DNA from: Alphaproteobacteria bacterium
GTDB lineage: Bacteria > Pseudomonadota > Alphaproteobacteria > UBA8366
DNA: 64,000 nt
Assembly (NCBI GenBank): GCA_021774335.1
Contig: JAJFJD010000039.1
Coordinates: forward strand, 1 to 64,000
Reading direction: 5' to 3'
Part shown: one piece after another, positions 39,987 to 49,249 of the stretch
How positions within the stretch are numbered: position 1 is the first letter of the stretch
Layout: each line of letters begins with the position of its first letter
Notes under the pieces: generated by a model
Database searches by the model: none
The model's input: only the letters and a program-made list of their open reading frames with translations
Told to the model about the DNA's origin: nothing
Made by a program: the position numbers and the translations under genes

Positions 39987-42092
39987 TTATGCCGCACGAA
40001 GCTCGGAGATAAAGCTCTCGACCTTCGACCGTAGCAGTTCGGACTGCTGAGACAGTTCACCAGCCGACTCCAGAACTTGGCCGGCGGCGGTCCCCGTCTC
40101 TTCCGCAGCCTGGCTAACACTGCCAATATTCTCCGCCACTTCCCGCGTGCCCTGAGAGGCCTGCTGGACGTTTCGGGAAATTTCCTGCGTCGAGGAGTTT
40201 TGCTGCTCGATCGCAGAGGCGATCGTCGTGGCGTTGCCACTGATCTGATTGATCACTTCCGTGATCTTCTCGATCGAGCTTACCGTGCCTGCAGTTGCCT
40301 GTTGCATCTCGTTGATCTGATTTGAGATCTCCTCGGTCGCATTCGCGGTCTGATTGGCCAGCGATTTGACCTCACTCGCAACGACCGCGAACCCTTTGCC
40401 CGCCTCGCCTGCGCGCGCCGCCTCAATGGTGGCGTTGAGCGCAAGCAGATTGGTCTGCTCGGCGATATCCTGGATCAGACTGACGACGTCGCCGATCTTC
40501 TGCGCGGCGGTGGCAAGACCTTGCACCGCTTCGTTCGTGGCTTCGGCATCGCCCACGGCCTGCTGAGAGATCGTGTTCGAATCGTTGATCTGACGGCTGA
40601 TTTCGGAAATTGATGCCGAGAGTTCCTCGGCCGCAGCCGCAACAGTCTGAACGTTGCCGGAGGCATTCTCCGACGCAGAACCGACGTGCCCGGCCTGATC
40701 CTTCGTCTGATCCGCGGTTGAGGTCATCTGTTGAGCGGTGGACTGAAGTTCCGTCGCAGCGGCAGATACCGTTTTGACGACCTCGCTGACGCTCATTTCA
40801 AAGTCGTCCGCGAGTTTCTGCATGTCCTGACGCTTCTTCTCTTCAGCCAACTTCTCTTGTTCGGCCCGCTCGCTCTGCAAGCGATCCACTTCGATGGCAT
40901 TGTCCTTGAACACCTGGACGGCATCGGCCATCTGGCCGATTTCGTCGGTCCGGCCAATTGCCGGGATTTCTGTCGAAAGATTGCCATTGGCCAACAAGTT
41001 CATCGAGCTGGTCATATTCATAATCGGCCGGGAGATGGCGCGCCCGATGATGAAGGCGAAGAAGCTACCGATCAAAAGAGCGATTCCGGCCACGATTTGC
41101 ATCGTCAGGACGGAGTTGTCCATTGCGGCAGATGCTTCGGGCCCGAGCGTGTCCTGAGCCGTCTTGTTCTCAAGCTTGATCTGCTCCATCGCACCAGCGA
41201 TCTGAGGTCCGATCTTGTCGAGCGATCCACTGATCACCCCGTTCCGCTCGAAGATGATCGTAGTAACAGCCGTGAAGGCCAATTTGTACTGCTGCGACAG
41301 GCTGAGGACCTCCGCCGCCAATTGCTGACGGGTCGGGTTCTGCAGTTCCGCTTTCATCTGCTCCGCATTCTTCGCGAATGAATCCAGCTCCTGATTGGCC
41401 CGGTCTGCCGATGCTTTCGCATTGTCGACAAGGAACCGGTTGGAATAGAGCCGCGCCAACAGCAGATGGCGGAGCGTCTGACCGGCGAGAAAGCTCGCCT
41501 GCGGGTCGTTGTCCTTGAAGGCGCTGCGCATGATCTTCGTCAGGCTGCGCTCGGACTTCGGACCGAAAGTGTTCATCTTGTCGACTTCGGCATTCCGTTT
41601 CGCGCGAAAATCGATGACCTTATCGAAACTGCCCTTATAGATTCCGATCTGCGACGACGCGTGGTCGATCGCCTTGACATGATCCGGCGCGGTGACAAGC
41701 GTCTTGGCCTCTTCGATGAGCTTCACGAGCGTGCCGATACGACTGTTGACAGCATTCGCCGCCTTGTCGGACCCTTTGATGATGTAATCTTTCACCCCAA
41801 GGCGGGCCGATAGCAGATTGGCCTGAATCCGGCCCATCTGATTGGTCTGGCGCGCGATCGAACGGTAATCCTTGAAGTTGGCGTTTGCCCCCGTAAGGCC
41901 GAAGAAACTCGTACCGGCAACGACCATTAAGAACGCCAGGATCAACGCAGATCCAAGCCCGATCTTCATGCCGACTTTCATATTCTGAATAGAGAAACCC
42001 GTAGAAGAGGGTTTCTTGCTAGGTGCGTCCGCGGCTTCGATCACCAGGTCTTCTACCTGGTTCGGACCTTCAACATTTGAATCCGACGTCAT
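39987..42092 (-). CDS. Methyl-accepting chemotaxis protein, membrane-bound
   Basis: The 701-residue chemoreceptor has a basic N-terminus, TM1 at about 43-66, a ~270-residue all-helical periplasmic sensor (length and helicity fit a helical bimodular, HBM-like, domain), TM2 at about 333-355, a HAMP domain ('[28 protein letters not shown]...[17 protein letters not shown]') and the cytoplasmic signalling tip '[31 protein letters not shown]'. HBM sensors usually bind small organic acids or amines. ATG 42092 has TGGAG 8 bp upstream; GTG 42101 is an alternative. No che genes are nearby. A strong terminator follows. Confidence 0.93.
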   Translation of the reverse strand: MTSDSNVEGPNQVEDLVIEAADAPSKKPSSTGFSIQNMKVGMKIGLGSALILAFLMVVAGTSFFGLTGANANFKDYRSIARQTNQMGRIQANLLSARLGVKDYIIKGSDKAANAVNSRIGTLVKLIEEAKTLVTAPDHVKAIDHASSQIGIYKGSFDKVIDFRAKRNAEVDKMNTFGPKSERSLTKIMRSAFKDNDPQASFLAGQTLRHLLLARLYSNRFLVDNAKASADRANQELDSFAKNAEQMKAELQNPTRQQLAAEVLSLSQQYKLAFTAVTTIIFERNGVISGSLDKIGPQIAGAMEQIKLENKTAQDTLGPEASAAMDNSVLTMQIVAGIALLIGSFFAFIIGRAISRPIMNMTSSMNLLANGNLSTEIPAIGRTDEIGQMADAVQVFKDNAIEVDRLQSERAEQEKLAEEKKRQDMQKLADDFEMSVSEVVKTVSAAATELQSTAQQMTSTADQTKDQAGHVGSASENASGNVQTVAAAAEELSASISEISRQINDSNTISQQAVGDAEATNEAVQGLATAAQKIGDVVSLIQDIAEQTNLLALNATIEAARAGEAGKGFAVVASEVKSLANQTANATEEISNQINEMQQATAGTVSSIEKITEVINQISGNATTIASAIEQQNSSTQEISRNVQQASQGTREVAENIGSVSQAAEETGTAAGQVLESAGELSQQSELLRSKVESFISELRAA

Positions 42093-42365
42093 CACAATCA
42101 CTCCAGTATTCCGATTTCGCGTTCCCCATATCGTGCGGTCGACAAGACAACAGTTCCTGTTTGTCTTCCGCTGGACTTGGTCCTACTGGCCGCTCCAAAC
42201 AAATTACGAAACCGGATCAAAATTATGCGGCACTCAGGAAGCGATGATTATGATCCTGAGGCATTGAATTTAGTAAACCCTTGATAGTAGTAAAACTATT
42301 TCACATTCTGGAATGCAGAGAGCCAATTTTTACAACCATCAGACGTTACAATATCGATACAACAC

Positions 42366-42401
42366 CAAGAAAAACGGCCGATTGGAGATCCAATCGGCCG
42401 T
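42366..42401 (-). terminator. Rho-independent terminator of the PAS chemoreceptor gene
   Basis: ACGGCCGATTGG/CCAATCGGCCGT, a perfect 12-bp stem with loop AGAT, is followed on the minus strand by TTTTTCTTGG, 28 bp after the stop of the gene at 42429. Confidence 0.92.
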
Positions 42402-42428
42402 ACAGTCATTCGTTAACAGAAGCTTCTG

Positions 42429-43925
42429 TTAATTTTTGACGCCAAGGTTTTCCATGAACTTGTTGATGTGACCTTGCAATTCATCGGACTTCGCAGCGAG
42501 CTCACCGGCGGCGCCCAATGTATCCTTCGCCATGCGTTCGGTTTCGATCGAGGCGTCGGAAACCTGATTGATGTTCTGCCCGACCTCTTGCGTCGCCGCA
42601 TTCTGTTGTTCGATTGCGGCGGCGATGGTCGACGTCACGCCGTTTATTTCCTCAACCTTGTTCGAGATCGATTCCGTCGCAGCGACCGCCGATCCGGTCT
42701 CACTTTGAATGTTCTCGATCTGCCGACCGATATCCTCGGTCGCCTTCGCCGTCTGGTTCGCGAGCGTCTTGACCTCGCTGGCCACCACGGCAAAACCCTT
42801 GCCGGCCTCACCCGCGCGAGCGGCCTCGATGGTGGCGTTCAGGGCAAGCAGGTTGGTCTTTTCCGCAATGTCCTGAATGATGGTCACGACTTCGCCGATC
42901 TGATCCGCGGCCTGGGCCAAACCTTCGATCTTCTCGCGAGATTGATCGGCGGCTTCCGCAGTCTCGTTGGCCAGTTGCGTCGATTGATTAACCTGACGAG
43001 AGATTTCCTGGATCGACGATCCAAGTTCGTCGGTAGCCGAAGCGACCGTCGATGCAACCGACCGGGTCTGATCGGCGGTGCTGGTCAACGATGTGGCACT
43101 GTTCTGCATCTCTTCGGACGCCGCCGCCACCGCGGACACGACTCTGGACACATTCTCGGCCATGTTGACGTTTTCGGTAATCACCGACCAGCTCAGCATC
43201 GGTGCCAAGTATTCGCCTTCCGGGCTGGTCAGCGCCGAGACATTCAGCTCAAGCTTTTCCTCGCCGAGTGTAATGACCGCCCGATGGGGTAAGCGCGATG
43301 CATCGGCCAGCATGCCCCGTTGATGCTGCGGATTCTTATGGAAGATGTCGATGCATTTACCTTTCAACTCGCTCGCTTTGCACGGCAGCAGATGTTCAAG
43401 TTTGCTCAGCGTGTCGATACTGGTCTTGTTGATAAAGGTGATCTCCATGCTGTCCTTGTCGGCCAACATGACGTTGATCGGCATCTCATCGAGCATTTGC
43501 AGGAGTTTTGCGGTCTCTTCCTCCCGTTTCACTTGCTCGGTGATGATGCTCCACGTCAGCATGGGACCGATATAGGCGCCGTTACGATCCATCAAGGCGG
43601 AGACCTGAAGGTCCAGCCATTCCCCGCCGATGGAAATTTTGGCGGAATGCGGTAGATTCTTGGGATCGGCGAGCAACTTGCGCTGGTGTTCGGGATGCTT
43701 GTGGAAGATGTCGATCGATTGTCCGACGATCTGATCGGCCTTGACCGGCAGGACATGTTCCAAAGACTTGAGAGCGTCCATCGACGATTGGTTCGCGAAG
43801 GTGATCGTAAAGTCTTCCAACTCACAGATCATCACGCTGACCGGCATGTCGTCGATCATCTGACGATATACTGACGGGTCAATCCCAGATTTGGCGGAGC
43901 TCGATTTCAGAAGTGCGAATCCCAT
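42429..43925 (-). CDS. Soluble methyl-accepting chemotaxis protein with two PAS domains
   Basis: The 498-residue protein has no transmembrane segment. Two closely similar PAS domains (about 18-130 and 140-250) repeat the same pattern: '[22 protein letters not shown]' and '[22 protein letters not shown]', then '[23 protein letters not shown]' and '[23 protein letters not shown]'. The conserved His of HKxPxHQ could bind haem, which would make it an oxygen/redox receptor. The C-terminal tip '[31 protein letters not shown]' is intact. It lies upstream of the membrane chemoreceptor on the same strand but with its own terminator. Ribosome-binding site weak. Confidence 0.92.
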   Translation of the reverse strand: MGFALLKSSSAKSGIDPSVYRQMIDDMPVSVMICELEDFTITFANQSSMDALKSLEHVLPVKADQIVGQSIDIFHKHPEHQRKLLADPKNLPHSAKISIGGEWLDLQVSALMDRNGAYIGPMLTWSIITEQVKREEETAKLLQMLDEMPINVMLADKDSMEITFINKTSIDTLSKLEHLLPCKASELKGKCIDIFHKNPQHQRGMLADASRLPHRAVITLGEEKLELNVSALTSPEGEYLAPMLSWSVITENVNMAENVSRVVSAVAAASEEMQNSATSLTSTADQTRSVASTVASATDELGSSIQEISRQVNQSTQLANETAEAADQSREKIEGLAQAADQIGEVVTIIQDIAEKTNLLALNATIEAARAGEAGKGFAVVASEVKTLANQTAKATEDIGRQIENIQSETGSAVAATESISNKVEEINGVTSTIAAAIEQQNAATQEVGQNINQVSDASIETERMAKDTLGAAGELAAKSDELQGHINKFMENLGVKN

Positions 43926-44194
43926 TTTAGCGCCTATATTTTAAGTTGTGAAAATACTGAAGGAAGATGGAGGCCGGGAAAACGTTATGAGGTGTCATCT
44001 CGTTAACTGCCTAGAACAATAAGATTTTTGCGTAAAAATATTGTTAAAAAACAACAACATCCACCCGTTTAGGGTGCGTGCATTGAATACAACCGCACAC
44101 GGTCGGCTTCTTCCGCAAACCCTGCGAAATGTGCGACCGATCTTGCGGCGGTTACAGGTAATTAACGATTGGGGCGACGATTGCTAACCCGGGA

Positions 44195-44434
44195 TCAGGC
44201 GGCGGATTTGGGATCCCGGATCGTTTTGGCCAGTTCGATGACCTTTTCACCGACCGCGATTGCCTGAAGAATTTCACGGCGATCGACGATCGGGACGATC
44301 GTCTCGCACTCGGGACAGACATACTCGGAATATTGGCGGATATAGGCCGCGGTCTTGCCGGTCTCATGACCGCATTTGGGGCAGTCACAGTCGAAGTTGA
44401 TACCCTCGATGTCGATTTCGTTGTCCGGTTTCAT
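44195..44434 (-). CDS. Small zinc-ribbon protein (79 aa)
   Basis: The protein has two Cys pairs, 'CDCPKCGHETGK' (about 15-26) and 'YVCPECETIVPI' (about 38-49), a single zinc-ribbon, then a helix. It is probably a DNA-, RNA- or protein-binding adaptor. The acidic N-terminus MKPDNEIDIEGI lacks a signal. No operon partner. Another small zinc-ribbon protein lies at 6251. Confidence 0.72.
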   Translation of the reverse strand: MKPDNEIDIEGINFDCDCPKCGHETGKTAAYIRQYSEYVCPECETIVPIVDRREILQAIAVGEKVIELAKTIRDPKSAA

Positions 44435-44854
44435 TGAATCACTCTATCCCGCGGAATTGCGCTGGTCTTGGCGCCAGGAACCAGGAAACCATGCAGGGCC
44501 GTACCGGTCGATAATCCTTCGGGGGTCGGCCTTTTGAGCCCGGATTTCGACGCCGAAATTTGGACATTAGCCGAGACTTCCAGAGCCTGTACCGCCATCA
44601 CGAGTCGTCAATTTTCGAGCCCGATCGGCGGCCAATGACCTGCCTCCACAAATTTTTTACGTCGATCCTGCGGCAGAAAACCACAATGAATCAGTTTGAT
44701 AGGAACCGATTCTGATTCATGGACCGATGTATCTTGATTTATCGAATGGGGTGAAATACCGCTTTTGGGTATTCGAGTGGCCTGCCCGCCGTAGATTCGA
44801 TAGAATTCCAGCGCTAAGGGCAGTTCGATACCGTCTGGGAGAGGATGGCGCTCT
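44435..44854. other. Intergenic region with an inverted repeat
   Basis: The 420 bases have no acceptable coding frame. ATGAATCAG (44686-44694) and CTGATTCAT (44712-44720) form a perfect 9-bp inverted repeat with a 17-base spacer, a size suited to a regulator binding two adjacent turns. A purine-rich GAGAGGA near 44840 is the ribosome-binding site of the next gene. Confidence 0.5.
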
Positions 44855-45088
44855 GTGAACTTACAGCGTAGACCGTTATGCGGTGCAATTGCGATCGGCG
44901 TCTTTATTACGGCCTGTATCGCACTGATGACCCATAATCTGGATCAGGCGATGGCGCCTTGGGCCTTGATTCTAATTTTTAGCGCGTCATCGATCGCGAT
45001 CTATGAGATGGCGGTTAGGATGTTCGGTGACACCGACGCCATGAACCGACCCTCCGTCAACTCGCACGACGAATTGAGCGAGTCCTAG
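44855..45088 (+). CDS. Small membrane protein of unknown function (77 aa)
   Basis: The protein has two hydrophobic segments (about 9-27 and 34-56) and a polar C-terminal tail of about 20 residues. The start is GTG 44855, with GAGAGGA about 12 bp upstream. No family is recognised. It precedes the DUF1028 gene by 135 bp on the same strand but has no clear functional link to it. Confidence 0.6.
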   Translation: MNLQRRPLCGAIAIGVFITACIALMTHNLDQAMAPWALILIFSASSIAIYEMAVRMFGDTDAMNRPSVNSHDELSES

Positions 45089-45223
45089 CCGGAACGCCGG
45101 AACCGAACCGGCCCGAAGTTCAATAATCTCAGTCTATTCCTTGCGTGCACGTCCTCGTCGCGCGCACAATTCCCGTCGGCAATCAAGACCAACATCCGCT
45201 TGGCAATCGAGGGAGAGGAATCA

Positions 45224-45910
45224 ATGACATTTACGATCATGGGCCGATGCAAGGAGTCCGGGCGTCTCGGCATCGCCACCGCGACGAATGCCTTGGCCGT
45301 TGGCGTGCGTGTTCCATTCATCCGGCCCAGAGTCGGTGCGGTGTCAATCATGGCGATTGCCGATCCGCGCCTGGGCGACACCGCCATGCGGTTCCTGGAG
45401 CTTGGCTACAAGGCGCCGAGAGTGATCGACGCGGTCGTCGCCGGCGATCCTTATGCGGAATACCGGCAGCTCGGCGTTATCGACGACGACGGGTTCATCG
45501 CCTGCCGCAATGGCGCGGAAAATCGCGATTATACCGGCTATCACATCGGCGATAGTCATCTCGCGCTGGGAAATGCCTTGAAGGGTGAACATGTGCTGTC
45601 GGCAATCGAGGAAGCCTATCTCGCCTCCCCCGACGACCCGCTGGAGGACCGTCTGATGCGCGGTATCGAAGCCGGCCGTGACGCGGGCGGGCAACATGGG
45701 GGCCAGCGATCGGCGGCTATCCTGGTCTATGGCGACAAGGAATTCTCCGAGGTGAACCTGCGTGTGGATATCCATGACGAGCCGGTCGGTGAGCTACGCC
45801 GTGTCTACGATATCTACAAACCGACGGTTCCCTACTACAACTGGCGCCTGGTGGATGCGCGGGTGCCCCGATTGGACGACTGGCTTGCGGAACAGCAATC
45901 CAAGGAATGA
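45224..45910 (+). CDS. DUF1028-family (Ntn-hydrolase-fold) protein
   Basis: The 228-residue protein matches the DUF1028 pattern: 'MTFTIMGRCKESGRLGIATATNALAVGVRVPFIRPRVGAVS', 'FLELGYKAPRVIDAVV', 'HIGDSHLALGNALKGEHVLSAIEEAYLAS', 'AGGQHGGQRSAAILVYGD', 'EPVGELRRVYDIY'. The family has an Ntn-hydrolase-like fold with unknown substrate. Members often occur near amidohydrolase or peptide/amide catabolism genes. GAGAGGAATCA precedes ATG 45224. It is convergent with the alpha/beta hydrolase gene at 45928. Confidence 0.88.
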   Translation: MTFTIMGRCKESGRLGIATATNALAVGVRVPFIRPRVGAVSIMAIADPRLGDTAMRFLELGYKAPRVIDAVVAGDPYAEYRQLGVIDDDGFIACRNGAENRDYTGYHIGDSHLALGNALKGEHVLSAIEEAYLASPDDPLEDRLMRGIEAGRDAGGQHGGQRSAAILVYGDKEFSEVNLRVDIHDEPVGELRRVYDIYKPTVPYYNWRLVDARVPRLDDWLAEQQSKE

Positions 45911-45927
45911 TACAACGCGGCTGACCT

Positions 45928-46743
45928 TCAGCGGCGGTTCGACAGTATCCACGCGGCAATGCGCGCAACGGTCTCTTTCTCGATGCCAAGGAACCCGTGA
46001 TGCGAATGGGCGCCGCAGGGCGCGGATAGATCACCCGCCTTCCCGCCAGAAACGCTGATTGCCTGGACCTTTCGCGCCTTCGTGAGTTTCCCTGCCAAAT
46101 CCGCCTGTTCAGACCATGGCGTTACATAACAGTCGTCATCCTTGTGACCCAATATCAACGTCGCAGCTGTGATCCGGTCGAGGTCAATATCGGCGAGCGA
46201 CGGCCGAATCTTGTTGCCGCCGTTGGTCACTGACGCCGTCAGAACGATACCCTCCAGCCCGTTCTTGCCAACCCGTGCCGCTGCATTCGCGGCGGAGATC
46301 GACCCTCGGCTCGTTCCAACCAACCACACCGGGACATCCGCTTCGGCGCGCAGGAAGGCGACGAGAGCAGCAGCGTCCCGCGCATGCTCCTCTGTCAGCC
46401 GGTAGGACCACTTATCGCCGCCCGCCCAATCCGATGGCCGGTCGGGCACAAGCACGAGGAATCCGTGGGCTGCGAACAAAGCCCTTGTCCGGACGAGGAA
46501 ATTGCCGCCGCTTTTGAGGGACCCGTCTTTGCGTATTCCGATCGATCCGCTGCCGCCGGCATACAAAACCACGCCTGCTTTCGGCGGGCCAGCGGGCCGC
46601 AGAAGTAGGAACTTCTGTTTGGCGCCAGGGCGTGGTTCGAGGACATGCCGTTCCGCCGCCATCAACGACGGCCCCGCTGCGATCGATACGAGGCAACCGA
46701 AGGCGGACAGGAAGACTGCCAGCCGCAGCTTGATCGTCGACAT
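45928..46743 (-). CDS. Secreted alpha/beta hydrolase-like protein
   Basis: The 271-residue protein has a signal peptide (about 1-30, cleavage near 'LMAAERH'). The core has 'GVVLYAGGSGSIGI' and the nucleophile elbow G-T-S-R-G (about residue 147) with Asp in 'GHKDDDCYVTP' and His in 'AHSHHGFLG'. It fits small periplasmic alpha/beta hydrolases. A basic Arg after the Ser in the elbow is unusual but not unknown. Substrate unknown. Convergent with DUF1028, divergent from the lyase at 46906. Confidence 0.8.
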   Translation of the reverse strand: MSTIKLRLAVFLSAFGCLVSIAAGPSLMAAERHVLEPRPGAKQKFLLLRPAGPPKAGVVLYAGGSGSIGIRKDGSLKSGGNFLVRTRALFAAHGFLVLVPDRPSDWAGGDKWSYRLTEEHARDAAALVAFLRAEADVPVWLVGTSRGSISAANAAARVGKNGLEGIVLTASVTNGGNKIRPSLADIDLDRITAATLILGHKDDDCYVTPWSEQADLAGKLTKARKVQAISVSGGKAGDLSAPCGAHSHHGFLGIEKETVARIAAWILSNRR

Positions 46744-46905
46744 TCAATCTTTCCCACGTTTGGTCCGCTGCAAAATAGCATATACGCCGAGCCGACCACG
46801 ATAGCTGGCCGGCGGCTCCCCAAGAATTCGGTTGGCCAACTTGACCTCCGGCACATCTCGGTATCTGTTCAGGGCAGAAATCAGACAGTTTGTGGAGGAA
46901 GATCC

Positions 46906-47841
46906 GTGAAAAAGACAACGCAGTTACGCGAATTGATGAAATCGGAAAAAACGCTTTTCGTCCCCGGCTGTTACAACGCGCTGAGTGGGAAAATTTTGGA
47001 CAAAGTCGGCTTTCCGGCGATCTACATGACGGGCTACGGGACGTCGCTTTCCCTCCTGGGCATGCCGGACGCCGGCCTGGCTACCATGACCGAAATGCAC
47101 CAGAACGCCCGCAACATCGCGAATGTCACGGACGCCCCCGTCATCGCAGATTCCGACAACGGCTACGGTAATGCCATCAACGTCGTCCGGACAGTGAAGG
47201 AATATATCCAGACCGGTGTCGCCGCGATCCACATCGAGGATCAGATCATTCCCAAACGCTGCGGCCACGTTGCCGGACGCCAGGTGATTCCCATAGACGA
47301 AGCGGTCGGTAAGTACCGCGCCGCTGATTACGCGCGAAAAGAGGTCGATCCCGATTTCGTATTGATCGCCAGGACGGACGCGCGCGGCGCGCATGGCGGA
47401 ACACTCGACGATGCAATCACGCGTGCCAACGCCTACCTCGAAGCCGGCGCCGATATGGCTTTCGTCGAAGGCCCGCGTGATGTCGAAGAGGTGAAGCGGA
47501 TCTGCGCCGAGGTCAAAGGGCCGATCCTTTACAACCAGACGGGCATCTCGCCGCGCTTCAGCGAAGCGGAGATGAACGAACTCGGCATTGCGATCACGAT
47601 TGTGCCGGGGGCAACGCTGCGTGCGACCATGGTGGCCGTCTACGACCTTGCTGTCGCCATGCACAAGGATGGGCCGGACGCCGAGAAGCGCTTCAACGAA
47701 CAATTCACCGAGCATCCTCTGGGCGACTTCCACACATTCGCCGGCTTCGACGAAGTGATGGAGTTGGAGAAGCGGTTCATGGGCGAAGAAGAACTCGAGA
47801 AATATGCCGACTCGCTTGGGCACCGTCCAGCCGCCGAGTAG
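46906..47841 (+). CDS. Isocitrate lyase/PEP-mutase superfamily C-C lyase
   Basis: The 311-residue protein starts at a GTG with TGGAGGAAGATCC upstream. TIM-barrel features are 'FVPGCYNALSGKI', 'YMTGYG', metal site 'ADSDNGYGN' (D82/D84), 'IHIEDQ' (E111) and the lyase signature K117-R-C-G-H121. KRCGH with its Cys marks C-C lyases (methylisocitrate, dimethylmalate and similar), not PEP mutase or phosphonopyruvate hydrolase. The substrate would be a branched or substituted malate-like acid. It heads an apparent operon with the SDR 50 bp downstream and, further on, the PhnZ-like gene. Confidence 0.86.
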   Translation: MKKTTQLRELMKSEKTLFVPGCYNALSGKILDKVGFPAIYMTGYGTSLSLLGMPDAGLATMTEMHQNARNIANVTDAPVIADSDNGYGNAINVVRTVKEYIQTGVAAIHIEDQIIPKRCGHVAGRQVIPIDEAVGKYRAADYARKEVDPDFVLIARTDARGAHGGTLDDAITRANAYLEAGADMAFVEGPRDVEEVKRICAEVKGPILYNQTGISPRFSEAEMNELGIAITIVPGATLRATMVAVYDLAVAMHKDGPDAEKRFNEQFTEHPLGDFHTFAGFDEVMELEKRFMGEEELEKYADSLGHRPAAE

Positions 47842-47891
47842 CGAAGCCGCAGTTCACCACGCAAGACCGTTAGAAATGAAGGAGAGAGGCA

Positions 47892-48641
47892 ATGGATAAG
47901 GTTGCCATTGTAACCGGCGCTGGGTCGGGTATCGGCAAAGCGTCCGCGTTGGCATTGCTTGAGGCGGGCTACGCCGTCGTGCTCTCAGCGCGGCGGCTCG
48001 AACCACTGGAGGCGGCGATTGCGGAATCCGGCGCACCGGCGTCCAAGGCCCTCGCCATCTCGGCGGACGTCGGCGATCGGGACGCAGTGAAGGCTCTTTT
48101 CGCCAAGACCAAGGAGACTTTCGGCCGTCTCGACGTGGTGTTCAACAATGCCGGAACCGGCGCGCCGCCGGTTCCGCTCGAAGACCTGACCTACGAACAA
48201 TGGATGACCGTGGTGAACGCCAACCTTACCGGTACTTTCCTGTGCACCCAGGAAGCCATCCGGATTATGAAGGACCAGGACCCGATGGGCGGTCGGATCA
48301 TCAACAACGGATCAATCTCCGCACACGCCCCACGGCCGAATTCCGCTCCCTATACGTCCACGAAGCACGCGGTCACCGGGTTGACCAAATCGACGTCGCT
48401 GGACTGCCGGAAATACGATATCGCGTGCAGCCAGATCGACATCGGCAACGCGGCGACGCCGATGACCGAGCGCATGAGCGGCGGCGTCCCCCAGGCCAAT
48501 GGCGACGTCGTGGCGGAACCTCGAATGGACGTGAAACACGTCGCCGACGCCGTTGTTTACATGGCCAATTTACCGCTCGACGCGAATGTTCAATTCATGA
48601 CCGTGATGGCAACCAAGATGCCCTTCGTCGGACGCGGCTAG
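47892..48641 (+). CDS. Short-chain dehydrogenase/reductase
   Basis: The 249-residue protein is a complete classical [11 protein letters not shown] at 8-15, 'FNNAGTG', catalytic Ser 141 in NNGSIS, Tyr 154 and Lys 158 in YTSTK, correctly spaced. The typical Asn is in 'VNANL'. A GGAGAGAGGCA site precedes the ATG. It lies 50 bp after the lyase gene and 55 bp before the HD-oxygenase gene, so the three are probably one transcript. Cofactor preference (NAD or NADP) is not obvious. Confidence 0.88.
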   Translation: MDKVAIVTGAGSGIGKASALALLEAGYAVVLSARRLEPLEAAIAESGAPASKALAISADVGDRDAVKALFAKTKETFGRLDVVFNNAGTGAPPVPLEDLTYEQWMTVVNANLTGTFLCTQEAIRIMKDQDPMGGRIINNGSISAHAPRPNSAPYTSTKHAVTGLTKSTSLDCRKYDIACSQIDIGNAATPMTERMSGGVPQANGDVVAEPRMDVKHVADAVVYMANLPLDANVQFMTVMATKMPFVGRG

Positions 48642-48696
48642 AGCGCATACGAAACGTTAATCTTCGCCTGATGCAATGGCGGTGAAAGGTAAAATC

Positions 48697-49245
48697 ATGG
48701 ATCCCATCGAAAAGCTGGGCGAAATCTACGCCACGACCGGGCACGAGATATTCGAAGGCGACCGGACCGTCAGTCAAACGTCGCATGCCTTGCAGACTGC
48801 GATGGTCGCGGAGGCAGCAGGTGCCAGCGCGCCCATGATAACCGCCGCCCTGCTCCACGATATTGGACGCATCGTCAATCCGAAGGACCGGGAAATCACC
48901 GATCGCGGTGGCGACGCCAAACATGAGATCGTCGCGCAGAAATTTCTGGAGACCTGGTTCGGCTCCGATGTAACGATGCCGATTTACTGGCACGTCGCCG
49001 CAAAGCGGTACCTGATGGCGACTGACCCGGCCTATCAAAAGAAGGTTTCCGGCGGCTCGCACCGCAGTCTCAAAGGTCAGGGAGGCGTCTTCACCGAAGC
49101 GGAAGCCGAAGAGTTCCTCGCTCAACCGTTTGCCAAGGAAGGCGTTGAACTGCGCCGTTGGGACGACCTGGCGAAGCTACCAGATGCTGTGACGCCCGAT
49201 TTCGACCACTTCATACCGCATCTTCGCGCCAGCCTGACGAAATAA
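48697..49245 (+). CDS. PhnZ-like HD-domain oxygenase
   Basis: The 182-residue protein resembles the phosphonate-degradation HD oxygenases. Metal-ligand positions are H30 (SQTSHALQ), H54-D55 (LLHDIGR), H76 (KHE), H99 with K103 in HVAAKRYL, and D157 in RWDDLAK, which is the mixed-valent di-iron pattern of PhnZ. The two residues I recall as contacting 2-amino-1-hydroxyethylphosphonate (Tyr and Glu before the first His) are E20 and R23 here, so a different substrate is likely. ATG 48697 is preferred to 48676. It ends 4 bp from the convergent phoD gene, which hints at phosphorus scavenging, but phosphonate genes such as phnY are not adjacent. Confidence 0.84.
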   Translation: MDPIEKLGEIYATTGHEIFEGDRTVSQTSHALQTAMVAEAAGASAPMITAALLHDIGRIVNPKDREITDRGGDAKHEIVAQKFLETWFGSDVTMPIYWHVAAKRYLMATDPAYQKKVSGGSHRSLKGQGGVFTEAEAEEFLAQPFAKEGVELRRWDDLAKLPDAVTPDFDHFIPHLRASLTK

Positions 49246-49249
49246 GCGT

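Noticed and set aside
46906..47841. PEP mutase or phosphonopyruvate hydrolase identity for the lyase beside the PhnZ-like gene
   Set aside because: The signature is KRCGH with Cys, which belongs to C-C lyases, not the phosphonate-forming or phosphonopyruvate-cleaving members.
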